A stretch of 64,000 nucleotides of DNA, from the NCBI GenBank assembly GCA_963839475.1, contig CAWIVH010000017.1:372001-436000 (forward strand), in the 5' to 3' direction. This document shows, piece by piece, positions 8,415 through 17,611 of the stretch. The notes under the pieces are model-generated. The model had not been told where the DNA came from, did not search any database, and saw only the letters and a list, made by a program, of their open reading frames with translations. This DNA comes from CAWIVH01 sp963839475 (lineage in GTDB: Bacteria > Acidobacteriota > UBA6911). Position 1 is the stretch's first letter. The number at the start of each line of letters is the position of its first letter. The position numbers and the translations under genes were made by a program.

Positions 8415-9671
8415 TCACTTGTAAATGTAGACCTCCAGGGCGAGATCTTTGTAAACCGCTCCGCCGCTGTCAGAGCGTGTGATGATATCGGCGATCCTGA
8501 CCTTAACGTACCGCCCCAATGATGTCTTGATGGCAAAAGCATAGGTGGTGGTCAGGTTGGCCGAACTGTCGCTCAGGTCAATGGGAGAAATTGTATAGTT
8601 CAGTGCCCGCAGGTCCTCGATGGTTATATTGTCAAACTGGGTTTCATCTTTTTTTCCCAGCGAGGCAAAAAGTGCACCCTGCTGCGGCGATAGGCGCCTT
8701 TTCGTGTAATTGGTTGTGTCGGTTTCGTAAAGAAGGTCCCAGGGAGCCTGGTCGTCATCGTTGACAAAGTAATCCACCACAGGGATGTCCGCATCCATCG
8801 GTGTTCCCTGCCGGAGATACATGTAAGTGTTTCGCCTCAGGGCGTCGGCATAAGCCGGCACCATGGTAGCGAATTGGACGCCTGCCCCGGCGGTCGGAGT
8901 CAGGAGAAGCGCCAGTATGGCCACAGGCCCTTCCGAGTAACCGAGCATCATGCCTTTAAAGCTCGTCATCGTGGGAAAAAGCGTGCTCTCAGTGAGGAGG
9001 ACAGCGCGCTGCTGCCCAGTTGTCAGGGGAAATGTCTTCGTTGCCTCCTTGGTGGCAGGTCCGGTGCCTGAAGTGGAGGCACGATACATTTCCAGCGTAA
9101 CATTGTTTGATTTGCCGCTGAGGTTCACGATGGCAAATCCGGTGTAAATGGATTGAGAATTCTCGACTTGGGCCGGCAGGACCCAGGCAACGGTCGGTTG
9201 GCCCACCGGCACGCTCACCGTGTCTATGACCTGCCCCGATTTGCTCACCTCGTAATACGCGGTAATCGCGACTTCGTAATCCTCGGCATATGTGGTGGTC
9301 GCCTCGTTGTTTTGCACGATCACATAGCCTGCTGTCAACTGGGCCGATTTGCCCTGGGTCTCGAGCCGAAGGGTCTGGAACTGTCCCATGTTCAGTGTGA
9401 AAGAACTGGCGGTTCCCAGGTTGGTGGCGATGCTCCAAGGTTTGCCGTCGTTGGTGTAAAAAAGCACCTTGACCTTGGAAATGACCGGTCCCCCATTCAG
9501 CGGTCCGAGATTGGTGAAATCGAACTTGGTGCGGTAACTTGTTCCGTCGCTTTGAGGGCCGTCCGGCACCTGGGGGATGACTTTGTCGCCATGAGCCAGG
9601 GCGGGAATTGCTTGAACGCAAAATACTAGAAGCCCAACAATCAAAGCCTGTCGAATCTGTCTCTCGAACAT
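8415..9671 (-). CDS. Secreted protein of unknown function
   Basis: The product (about 418 residues from ATG 9671) has a clear Sec signal peptide (RQALIVGLLVFCVQAIPALAHG). The mature protein is rich in Thr, Val and Ala with beta-strand-like alternation (AITAYYEVSKSGQVIDTVSV, GFAIVNLSGKSNNVTLEMYR), suggesting an extracellular beta-sandwich architecture. There are no cysteines of note, no catalytic motif and no anchor. I preferred ATG 9671 to an upstream TTG at 9689 because a GGGGGG stretch sits at ribosome-site distance and the signal peptide then begins normally. I do not recognise a named family. Confidence 0.65.
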   Translation of the reverse strand: MFERQIRQALIVGLLVFCVQAIPALAHGDKVIPQVPDGPQSDGTSYRTKFDFTNLGPLNGGPVISKVKVLFYTNDGKPWSIATNLGTASSFTLNMGQFQTLRLETQGKSAQLTAGYVIVQNNEATTTYAEDYEVAITAYYEVSKSGQVIDTVSVPVGQPTVAWVLPAQVENSQSIYTGFAIVNLSGKSNNVTLEMYRASTSGTGPATKEATKTFPLTTGQQRAVLLTESTLFPTMTSFKGMMLGYSEGPVAILALLLTPTAGAGVQFATMVPAYADALRRNTYMYLRQGTPMDADIPVVDYFVNDDDQAPWDLLYETDTTNYTKRRLSPQQGALFASLGKKDETQFDNITIEDLRALNYTISPIDLSDSSANLTTTYAFAIKTSLGRYVKVRIADIITRSDSGGAVYKDLALEVYIYK

Positions 9672-9899
9672 TGTCGTAATCCCCCCCAAATGATCAGAAA
9701 CAACGATCGGGAAATGGGTTCAACTCGGTGTGATCATAAAAAAGCTGCCAGCGTCCCAACCGTCCGCATAGCCGCCAAAGAAAAGAGTTTAAGCCCTGGA
9801 ATCCGGAATAGGAAGAGGGAATGAGCAAACCAGGTGGGATCGCCATTCAAAGAGCGGTTGAACGCCCAGGGAGCCTATGCTACGGTAGGTGAATAAAAG

Positions 9900-12275
9900 G
9901 TGAAGCCAATGTCCCAAGTCCCCAGCAAAAGGTCATCCACGGCGATCGTGGGTGTACGGGAGGTCGTACACGAACTGACGGCGCACGATCCCGCCAGAGA
10001 GATTATAACTGCCGTCCAACATTTCCCTGCCCGCGAGGCCCAGTGGGCCCCGATGCCGGCGTGGGCCCGCCAGGAGCTGAAAACCGCCTATAGCGCCAAA
10101 GGGATCGTAAATTTGTACTCCCACCAGGCTGAAGCCGCCGAGCGGATCCACAAAGGGAAGAACGTAGTCATCGTCACCCCCACCGCCTCAGGCAAGACGC
10201 TGTGCTACAACCTCCCGGTTCTGAACTCCATTCTCGAGACGCCGGACACCCGGGCTCTCTACCTTTTTCCGACCAAAGCCCTTGCCCAGGATCAGCTTTC
10301 CGAGCTACAGGACCTGAGCCGGCGACTGAGCGATGCCTTCGGGGTTTTCACCTACGACGGCGACACACCTTCCGACGCCCGTCGCTCTGTGCGTCAGCAA
10401 GGACATATCGTGTTGACCAATCCCGACATGCTGCACAGCGGGATCCTGCCGCATCACACGAAATGGACGCGGTTGTTTGAAAACCTGCGCTACATCATTA
10501 TCGACGAGCTCCACATGTACCGGGGAGTATTCGGGAGCCACCTGGCCAACGTACTGCGGCGCCTCCGGCGCGTCGCGCAGTTCTACGGCTCACAACCGCA
10601 AATCATCTGCTGCTCGGCCACAATCGCGAATCCGGGCGACCTGGCGGCCCGGCTGGTGGAATGCGAGGTCGAAGTGCTGGATAGCAATGGCGCGCCTTCG
10701 GGGGAAAAATACTTCGTTTTCTACAATCCCCCGGTCGTCAACCGGTTTCTGGGGATCCGCCGCAGCTATATTAACGAAACCTGGCGGCTGGCCCAGGAAT
10801 TCATCAAAAAGGGGCTTCAAACCATTGTCTTTGCCAATAGCCGCCTCCATACGGAGATCCTCCTGACGTATCTCAAGCAGACCAATCCCCAGGCACCGGG
10901 TTCTGACGATTCCATCCGAGGCTATCGCGGCGGCTATCTTCCGACCGAAAGGCGCGAGATCGAGCGGGGGCTGCGCAACGGGCAGATCCGGGCCGTTGTC
11001 GCCACCAATGCGCTGGAACTGGGGATTGATATCGGATCGCTCGACGTGGCGGTGATGGCCGGCTACCCGGGCACGATCGCATCGACGCTGCAGCGCGCGG
11101 GACGAGCTGGCCGGAGATCCGGAACCTCTTGTGCGGTTATGGTCGCGTCGTCACGGCCTCTGGATCAGTTTATCGCCAAGCACCCGGAATACTTCTTCGG
11201 TGGTTCCCCCGAGCATGCGTTCATTCAACCCGACAACCTGGAAATCCTGGTCAACCATCTCAAATGCGCTGCCTTCGAGCTCCCGATCGGCGATGAAGCT
11301 TTCGGGGGCACGGATTTGCAGGAGCTTTGCGCGAGGCTGGCCGAAGCTGGGTACCTCCACCGCAGCGGGGACTTCTGGTACTGGACACAGGAAGCCTATC
11401 CGGCTGACACTGTGAGCCTGCGCACGGTAACTTCGGACAATTTCATCATTATTGACGAAACCGAGGCCCCCGAGGTGATCGGGGAGGTGGATTTTTCCGC
11501 CGCCCTTACAACGGTGCACCCGAAAGCCATCTACATCCACGGCGCCCAACAGTACCATGTCGAGCGGCTCGAGTTCGACCAGCGCAAGGCGTATGTCAAG
11601 CAGGTCAACGTGGACTACTTCACCGACGCCATCAAATACACGCAGGTCAAAACGCTCGAAACGGCTCAAGAAGATAACGTGGCCGGCCCCGCCGTCCGCG
11701 GCCATGGAGACGTTCTGGTCCGATCCCAGGTCGTGGGCTTCAAGAAGATAAAGTTCTATACCCTGGAAAATGTGGGGGCGGGCAAGCTCGAGCTGCCGGA
11801 AAACGAAATGCACACAACATCCTACTGGGTGAAACTGAAGCGGGAATTGCTCGCCTCGCTCCCCTACTCCGTTTCCGAGCGCCAGGACGGGATGTTCGGG
11901 CTGTTGTACGCGTTGGAGTCGGTGGCGACCCTGCTCCTGATGTGCGACCGCATGGACCTGGGATCGACCATTGGAGAAGGTGACGCCTCCGCCGGCGAGC
12001 TTGATCGATGGGCTGAACCGCCGGGATTGGATCGTTCGGGTACCGTCCAGGAACTATTCGAACCGAAGCTCTACCTGTACGACATGTATCCGGGGGGCAT
12101 AGGAATGAGCGAACCCCTATATCAGGTCCACGGCCTCCTGGTTAGCAAAACGCGCGACCTGATTCGCGAATGCGGCTGCGAAAAAGGCTGCCCCTCTTGT
12201 GTCGGCCCGGCCGGAGAAACTGCGGGGCATGCCAAGGAGGCTGCGCTCGCCATCTTAGACTGTCTCTGCTCCTAG
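9900..12275 (+). CDS. mrfA: MrfA/YprA-type DEAD-box DNA helicase
   Basis: A 791-residue SF2 helicase. Motif I is TPTASGKTLCYNLP, motif II DELH, motif III SAT and motif VI QRAGRAGRR. The C-terminal third is a DUF1998-type region ending in a four-cysteine cluster CGCEKGCPSCVG that probably binds zinc. This architecture matches Bacillus subtilis YprA (MrfA), a relative of fungal Hrq1 that acts with MrfB in repair of mitomycin C damage independently of UvrABC. The next gene, 18 bp downstream, is the matching MrfB-type exonuclease, which strongly supports the assignment. The likely role is unwinding near DNA adducts or crosslinks. Confidence 0.92.
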   Translation: MKPMSQVPSKRSSTAIVGVREVVHELTAHDPAREIITAVQHFPAREAQWAPMPAWARQELKTAYSAKGIVNLYSHQAEAAERIHKGKNVVIVTPTASGKTLCYNLPVLNSILETPDTRALYLFPTKALAQDQLSELQDLSRRLSDAFGVFTYDGDTPSDARRSVRQQGHIVLTNPDMLHSGILPHHTKWTRLFENLRYIIIDELHMYRGVFGSHLANVLRRLRRVAQFYGSQPQIICCSATIANPGDLAARLVECEVEVLDSNGAPSGEKYFVFYNPPVVNRFLGIRRSYINETWRLAQEFIKKGLQTIVFANSRLHTEILLTYLKQTNPQAPGSDDSIRGYRGGYLPTERREIERGLRNGQIRAVVATNALELGIDIGSLDVAVMAGYPGTIASTLQRAGRAGRRSGTSCAVMVASSRPLDQFIAKHPEYFFGGSPEHAFIQPDNLEILVNHLKCAAFELPIGDEAFGGTDLQELCARLAEAGYLHRSGDFWYWTQEAYPADTVSLRTVTSDNFIIIDETEAPEVIGEVDFSAALTTVHPKAIYIHGAQQYHVERLEFDQRKAYVKQVNVDYFTDAIKYTQVKTLETAQEDNVAGPAVRGHGDVLVRSQVVGFKKIKFYTLENVGAGKLELPENEMHTTSYWVKLKRELLASLPYSVSERQDGMFGLLYALESVATLLLMCDRMDLGSTIGEGDASAGELDRWAEPPGLDRSGTVQELFEPKLYLYDMYPGGIGMSEPLYQVHGLLVSKTRDLIRECGCEKGCPSCVGPAGETAGHAKEAALAILDCLCS

Positions 12276-12293
12276 CGAAAGGTCATCATTTCG

Positions 12294-13514
12294 ATGGATG
12301 CGGATAAACTGTCGCGGATCGCCGCTCTCCGGCCTGCGGCCGGGAACCATCGTGCGGCTCAGGAAATCCCAGGGCAGCCGAGCGTCCAGGCGATCCGCCT
12401 TGCGGAACTTCTGGGAGCGGAATTCAAGACAACACCCTATGGCAGCCACCTGGCGGTCCGGAGGGGATTCGCTGAACCGAAACCGTGCCAGATTGGGCCC
12501 CGGGCGGTGAAGCTTCTGTCCCCTCGTGCCATCCAGGCCTCCGCCGATCCCCAACGGTGGTTGTTTTTGGACACCGAAACCACGGGATTGGCGGGCGGAA
12601 CCGGCACCTATGCATTCCTGGTTGGGATTGCCTGGTGGGAAAACGGAGAATTCAGGATCCTGCAACTCTTCATGCGGGACCACAGCGAAGAGCGCTCCCT
12701 GCTGCATGAAATCCGTCAGGCTATCGCAGATCGCCCGGTTCTAGTGACTTTCAACGGAAAAAGCTTTGATTGGCCTCTCCTTGAAACCCGATTCAAAATG
12801 GCTCGGATCGATCCGGCAGGTATTGTTCAGGATCACCTGGACCTACTGCATCCCGCCCGGCAGCTATGGCGCTACCGCATGCGATCGGTGGCTCTGGGAG
12901 AGCTGGAGCGGCAGATCCTGGGTATGGACCGCGGATATGACATTGCTTCGGACACGATTCCCCAGCGCTATTTTCACTTTCTGCGTGGAGGCCGGGCGGA
13001 AGATGTGGCCGAGGTTTTTCACCACAATCAGATGGATCTACGCGGCCTCGCATTCCTGGCGGCGCACATGGCCAGACTGCTGGAAGATCCCGAAGAACCA
13101 TCCGAGGCAACAGAGCTGTTTGGCCTGTCCAGGCTGCTTCAGAAGCGCGGCGAAAAGCAGCTGGCAGGTATAGGCTATGAGCGAGCCCTGGCCGGCGGGT
13201 TAACCGAGGCTCCTGGCCGAACCGCAATGCGCGAACTAGCAGCTATGGCCAAACAGCGCGGCGATTTCAGCCAGGCCGCAACCCTGTGGCAGGAGCTTCA
13301 GGGACCCACCCAAGAAGGCTTTCAGGCCTGCGTGGAATTGGCAAAATATCATGAGCACCGGGAGAAGGATTACATCAAGGCCGCCCACTTCACGCGGGAA
13401 GCGCTGGCCAGCCTGCGCGAAGCGCGCACCTCGGGCCGTCTGACTGCACAACGGTACGCCGTTCTTCACTCCGAACTCCAGCATCGTCTCTCGCGCCTGC
13501 TGGGCAAGAAGTGA
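12294..13514 (+). CDS. mrfB: MrfB/YprB-type 3'-5' exonuclease (RNase H-like fold)
   Basis: The 406-residue protein has an RNase H-like exonuclease domain at about 85-235: FLDTETTGLAGGTGTYAF gives the first acidic pair, FNGKSFDWPLLETRF the second, and HHNQMDLRGLAFL the last conserved Asp. The C-terminal 160 residues are helical and TPR-like (ELFGLSRLLQKRGEKQLAGI onward), as in B. subtilis YprB. With MrfA it forms a helicase-nuclease pair for mitomycin-type lesions. Start ATG 12294 follows the mrfA stop by 18 bp, so the two are an operon. It converges on the DAACS transporter gene. Confidence 0.92.
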   Translation: MDADKLSRIAALRPAAGNHRAAQEIPGQPSVQAIRLAELLGAEFKTTPYGSHLAVRRGFAEPKPCQIGPRAVKLLSPRAIQASADPQRWLFLDTETTGLAGGTGTYAFLVGIAWWENGEFRILQLFMRDHSEERSLLHEIRQAIADRPVLVTFNGKSFDWPLLETRFKMARIDPAGIVQDHLDLLHPARQLWRYRMRSVALGELERQILGMDRGYDIASDTIPQRYFHFLRGGRAEDVAEVFHHNQMDLRGLAFLAAHMARLLEDPEEPSEATELFGLSRLLQKRGEKQLAGIGYERALAGGLTEAPGRTAMRELAAMAKQRGDFSQAATLWQELQGPTQEGFQACVELAKYHEHREKDYIKAAHFTREALASLREARTSGRLTAQRYAVLHSELQHRLSRLLGKK

Positions 13515-13533
13515 CATGTGAAAAACGATTCCC

Positions 13534-14874
13534 TCAAATCTCGCCTTCCCAGCGCGCAATAACCGCCGTCGCCAGGCAGTTACCGATCACATTGACTGAA
13601 GTGCGGGCCATATCCATGAGCTCATCAATTCCAAGGATGATGAAGATCGGCTCGACGGGAAGATTGAAAGACGCCGCAGTCCCGAGCAGGATCACGAGGG
13701 AAGCGCGGGGAACCCCCGCCACTCCCTTGCTCGTCAGCATCAGGGTAAATACCATCAGCAATTGCTGGCCGAATCCGAGGTGAATCCCCGCAGCCTGTGC
13801 CACAAAAACCGAGGCCAGAGAAAGGTAGAGAGTGGTGCCATCCAGGTTGAAACTGTAACCCGTCGGGATTACAAAAGCGACAATTTGCCGCGGCACTCCC
13901 AACCCTTCCATCGCCTCCATGGCGCGTGGAAGAGCCGCTTCCGAACTCGTTGTGGCAAAAGCTATGGACACCGGTTCGGCAATGGCCTGCGCAAATCGCT
14001 TTACGGGTATGCGGGCTATCAACGCAACCGGCAGGAGGACCACAAGCATAAAAAAGATGAGGGCAACGTAAAGTGTGGCAAGCAGCTTGAAAAGGTTCAC
14101 CAGAATTCCCAGCCCCATGTGCCCGACGGTATAGGCAATCGCTGCACCGACTCCGACAGGAGCGAAATACATGACCAGGTTGGTGAACTTGAACATCGTT
14201 TCGGCAAGGCTTTCGGAAAAAGCCAGCATCGGCTGGCGTTTTTTTTCATTCAGCATGGCCAGGGCGATGCCGAACAGGATGCTGAAAACGACAATCTGCA
14301 GCACCTGGCCTTCGGCGATGGATTTGGCGACATTTTCGGGAAAAATGTGGAGAATAATTTCAGTCGGGGTCTGCTTCACTGCGGTGAGCTGCTCGGTCTT
14401 GACCGCCGGTGGAAGATTGATGCCGACCCCCGCCTTGCTGATATTGATGGCCGCAAGCCCGATGAACAACGCAATAGTCGTCACGACTTCGAAATAAACC
14501 AGCGCCTTGATACCCATGCGGCCGACCTGTTTCAGGTCCGAGTGACCGGCGATGCCGACCACAAGGGTGGCAAAAAGAAGCGGGGCGATAATGGTCTTGA
14601 TCATGCGCAGGAAGATCAGGCTCAGAACGCGCAGATTCACGGCAAAGGCCGGCCAGTCGTGCCCGATCTCAGCTCCAATGATCATGCTGACAAGGATCCA
14701 GGTCGTCAGCGATTTTCGTTGAAAAGCGTAGAGAGCAATCCCGGCAATCGCCAGCCAGCGGGTCGCGAGCAGAAGAACCTGCGGGACCGCGGTAATTCCG
14801 AAGTGATCACCGACCGCAAAAACAGCGGCGAAGGTGAATAGGGCGATCGCGCTCCAAAGGACCTTATTTTTCAT
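13534..14874 (-). CDS. Dicarboxylate/amino acid:cation symporter (DAACS/SDF family)
   Basis: A 446-residue inner-membrane transporter. It shows the DAACS elements: the serine-rich re-entrant loop TTSSEAALPRAM (HP1), TM7 motif GYSFNLDGTTLYLS (NxDG), HP2 SKGVAGVPRAS and the TM8 Asp region SVNVIGNCLA. The family imports glutamate, aspartate or C4-dicarboxylates with Na+ or H+; the exact substrate is not evident. The TM8 sequence ARTSVNVIGN places Arg and Asn near the substrate site, as in acidic amino-acid carriers. It is probably a single-gene unit. Confidence 0.9.
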   Translation of the reverse strand: MKNKVLWSAIALFTFAAVFAVGDHFGITAVPQVLLLATRWLAIAGIALYAFQRKSLTTWILVSMIIGAEIGHDWPAFAVNLRVLSLIFLRMIKTIIAPLLFATLVVGIAGHSDLKQVGRMGIKALVYFEVVTTIALFIGLAAINISKAGVGINLPPAVKTEQLTAVKQTPTEIILHIFPENVAKSIAEGQVLQIVVFSILFGIALAMLNEKKRQPMLAFSESLAETMFKFTNLVMYFAPVGVGAAIAYTVGHMGLGILVNLFKLLATLYVALIFFMLVVLLPVALIARIPVKRFAQAIAEPVSIAFATTSSEAALPRAMEAMEGLGVPRQIVAFVIPTGYSFNLDGTTLYLSLASVFVAQAAGIHLGFGQQLLMVFTLMLTSKGVAGVPRASLVILLGTAASFNLPVEPIFIILGIDELMDMARTSVNVIGNCLATAVIARWEGEI

Positions 14875-14993
14875 ATGGCAGCATCATCCAGAAATGGAGT
14901 GGCGGCATGTTATGGGTCAGGCGCCTGCGAGTCAATGATTTTGCTGCGTTCGGATCACAAAGCCGGGAGCCCGAAGCCGGGATGGAAGCAGAC

Positions 14994-16217
14994 CTATTCG
15001 AGTTCGCGGCCGCGGGTTTCAGGCAGCATCAGTGCCACCAGGCCCGCCAGCAGAAACGACCCGGAAGTGAGCAGGAATGCAAATCCCAATCCGCGGCGAG
15101 CCCCTATAGCCCCGATCACGAAAGGAGCGGCCGCGCTGACGCCGCGTCCCAGGTTGTAGGTCAATCCCTGGGCGCTGGCTCGGATTTCGGTGGGAAAGAG
15201 TTCGGCGGTGATGGCTCCAAAGCCGCTGAAATAGCCGGTCCCGAAAAAGCCCACCAGCGGCCCGATCGCCAACAGCATCATGGGGTCCCGGGTGCTGCCA
15301 TAAAGTGGAACGAGCAGAGCGGCGATGAAAATATAGCCGACGTAAGTGTTCCTGCGCCCGATCCGGTCACTGATGAATCCGAAGGAAACGTATCCGGCCC
15401 ACATGCCGGCCTGCATAAATATGATCCAGGTGGATGTCTTAATGATATCCAGGCCCGCACCTCCGCGCGAAACCGGAAGGGAAAGAAAAGCTGGGATCCA
15501 GGTAAACAATCCCCACCAGGCGAACATGGTACCGGCGTTGGCCAGGGTGGCGGCGATGAGGTGATGCCGGCTGTCGCCTCGCATCAGCCTGCCCAGACTT
15601 CCGGCTAGGGAAAGCCGGCTGTTCCGCTCCTGTGATCTCCGCCAGATTTCCGGCTCGGGCACGTGGCGGCGAATCCAGAAAGTCAGAATAGCAGGGGCAA
15701 TGCCGGCAAAGAAAACCGCTCGCCAACCGAAACGCGGAAGGATCAAGGCAGCAATTGCAGCCGCAAGCCCGTAGCCGATCGCCCAGGCGCTTTGCATGAC
15801 ACCCAGCGCTTTCCCCCGGTGCTGCGACGGCCACGTCTCGGAAACCAGGGCCGCCCCACACGCCCATTCGCCTCCCATGCCCAGGCCGAGCAGGATTCGG
15901 AAGAGGGCAAGCTGAAGTATATTCTGTGCCAGCCCGCACGCAGCAGTGAAGATCGAGTAGAAGAGGATGCTCGCCATCAGGGCGCGTGCACGCCCGACGC
16001 GGTCGGCAAGGATGCCGAAGATTATCCCCCCGAACGCCGAGGAGGCGAGGGTGAGCGATGCCATCAGGCCGGCGGTTCCTTCACCCATCCCGAGGTCCCG
16101 CATCATGTGCGTCAGGACCATGGAATAGAGAAGGATGTCCATGCTGTCGAGCATCCACCCCAGCGACGCCGCCAGCAGCGTGCGCCTTTGAATAACGGTG
16201 GCCTCACTCAACCACAT
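14994..16217 (-). CDS. MFS transporter, metabolite:H+ symporter type
   Basis: Twelve hydrophobic segments in 407 residues. The MFS signature loop between TM2 and TM3 is GILADRVGRARAL, and TM5 carries a conserved GEWACGAALVSE motif typical of the metabolite:H+ symporter and sialate/aromatic acid branches. A second DRxGRR loop (SDRIGRRNTY) lies in the C-terminal half. The sequence WMLDSMDILLYSMVLTHM near the N-terminus matches proton-coupling residues of that branch. The substrate is probably an organic acid, but this is inference. Only 43 bp separate it from the upstream phosphate transporter on the same strand. Confidence 0.85.
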   Translation of the reverse strand: MWLSEATVIQRRTLLAASLGWMLDSMDILLYSMVLTHMMRDLGMGEGTAGLMASLTLASSAFGGIIFGILADRVGRARALMASILFYSIFTAACGLAQNILQLALFRILLGLGMGGEWACGAALVSETWPSQHRGKALGVMQSAWAIGYGLAAAIAALILPRFGWRAVFFAGIAPAILTFWIRRHVPEPEIWRRSQERNSRLSLAGSLGRLMRGDSRHHLIAATLANAGTMFAWWGLFTWIPAFLSLPVSRGGAGLDIIKTSTWIIFMQAGMWAGYVSFGFISDRIGRRNTYVGYIFIAALLVPLYGSTRDPMMLLAIGPLVGFFGTGYFSGFGAITAELFPTEIRASAQGLTYNLGRGVSAAAPFVIGAIGARRGLGFAFLLTSGSFLLAGLVALMLPETRGRELE

Positions 16218-16260
16218 GGAGGGTATCCTCTCCGAACTTGTCGGCAGGATTTGCAGGCTG

Positions 16261-17280
16261 CTATTTGCGCAGGAAGGGGCGAATGGAAAGTTCGAGCACA
16301 GCGCCGAAAAGGGCTGAACAGGGGATCGTCAAAACCCAGGCCCAAATGATGTTGCGTGCAATCCCCCAACGCACCGCGGAGCGGCGCAGAGCCGACCCGG
16401 TTCCGACGATCGCCCCGGTAATCGTATGTGTCGTACTCAAAGGAATCCCGAAAAGCGATAGGAATACGATCGTCACGCCTCCGCCGGTTTCGGCGCAAAA
16501 CCCTCCCACCGGCAGCAGCCGAGTCAGGCGCATGCCCAGAGTCTTTACGATGCGCCAGCCGCCGAAATAGGTTCCAAGCGCCATGGCGCCGTTTGAGGCG
16601 AAAATCACCCACAACGGAACATGAGCCTTGCCATCGGGGGTTGCCGACGGAACCATGTTAACCGAGATCAGCAGCGCCAGAATAATCCCCATGGTTTTCT
16701 GGGCATCGTTCATCCCGTGGCTGAAGCTGAAGATGGAAGCGGATACCAACTGCCCCCGTCGGAAGATGTGGTCGACTTTGCGCGGGGAGGAATCGCGAAA
16801 CATCCACATCATCAGATACATCATCAGCCGGCCAAGCACCATGCCGACAATGGGTGCGATCACTATGTAGGGTACAACCTTCAGCAATCCCGCCGGTTTG
16901 AGGGCAACAAATCCCGAATAGGCCACTGCCGCACCCGCAAATCCACCCACCAATGCATGAGATGAACTCGAAGGGAGGCCGTAGTACCAGGTGATGATAT
17001 TCCAAATAATCGCCGCCAGGAGGCCAAACATGACTACCCAGGGATCCAGATACTGGGGATGTACGATATCCTTACCGATGGTTGCTGCAACTTTGGTTTC
17101 GAGGAAAAAGGCAGCCGCAAAATTCCAGAACGCAGCCAGCAATACCGCTGCGCGCGGGGAAAGAACATGGGTGGAGACTACTGTGGCAATGGAATTTGCC
17201 GCATCATGGAAACCGTTGATAAAATCGAACGCCAACGCAACCAGAATGACCGTTACCACAAGTATGAATTGGCTATCCAT
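16261..17280 (-). CDS. pit: PiT-family inorganic phosphate transporter
   Basis: The 339-residue protein carries the duplicated PiT signatures: GFHDAANSIATVVST near the N-terminus and SFSHGMNDAQKTMGII around the second repeat. GFHDAAN and GxNDAQ are the substrate-binding motifs. About ten membrane segments are visible. It imports phosphate with H+ or Na+. I placed the start at 17280 (MDSQFILVVTV) because AAGGAAAAC precedes it and the first membrane segment begins there; a 22-codon extension upstream is open but unlikely to be translated. Low-affinity phosphate uptake would feed the polyphosphate module at 4-8 kb. Confidence 0.92.
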   Translation of the reverse strand: MDSQFILVVTVILVALAFDFINGFHDAANSIATVVSTHVLSPRAAVLLAAFWNFAAAFFLETKVAATIGKDIVHPQYLDPWVVMFGLLAAIIWNIITWYYGLPSSSSHALVGGFAGAAVAYSGFVALKPAGLLKVVPYIVIAPIVGMVLGRLMMYLMMWMFRDSSPRKVDHIFRRGQLVSASIFSFSHGMNDAQKTMGIILALLISVNMVPSATPDGKAHVPLWVIFASNGAMALGTYFGGWRIVKTLGMRLTRLLPVGGFCAETGGGVTIVFLSLFGIPLSTTHTITGAIVGTGSALRRSAVRWGIARNIIWAWVLTIPCSALFGAVLELSIRPFLRK

Positions 17281-17611
17281 GTTTTCCTTGTCGACGCCGG
17301 CCCGATCCCGGGCCAATGCCGCGCTACTTATACCAAATGGCTGCAACTCGGCCCAGTGGAAAATGGTCCAAAACTCCGGCGACTGATCCGGTGCGTTTTT
17401 TTCCCTTGCCTTTTATAATGTTTTTGGATTGGCCCGGCTCCATCATTCCCATTGAAACCGGATGACACCCGCAGAATGATTGTTCCGAGCCACCCTGCCA
17501 TTCGGGAGGGAGCTGTACCAGAGGCCGTGAAACCGGGGGAAGCAACCCTGAAATGAGATCCTGGCGGACGTGCCCGCAGCCGGGCGCGTCCGCAGAGATT
17601 CATCGGGTCGA

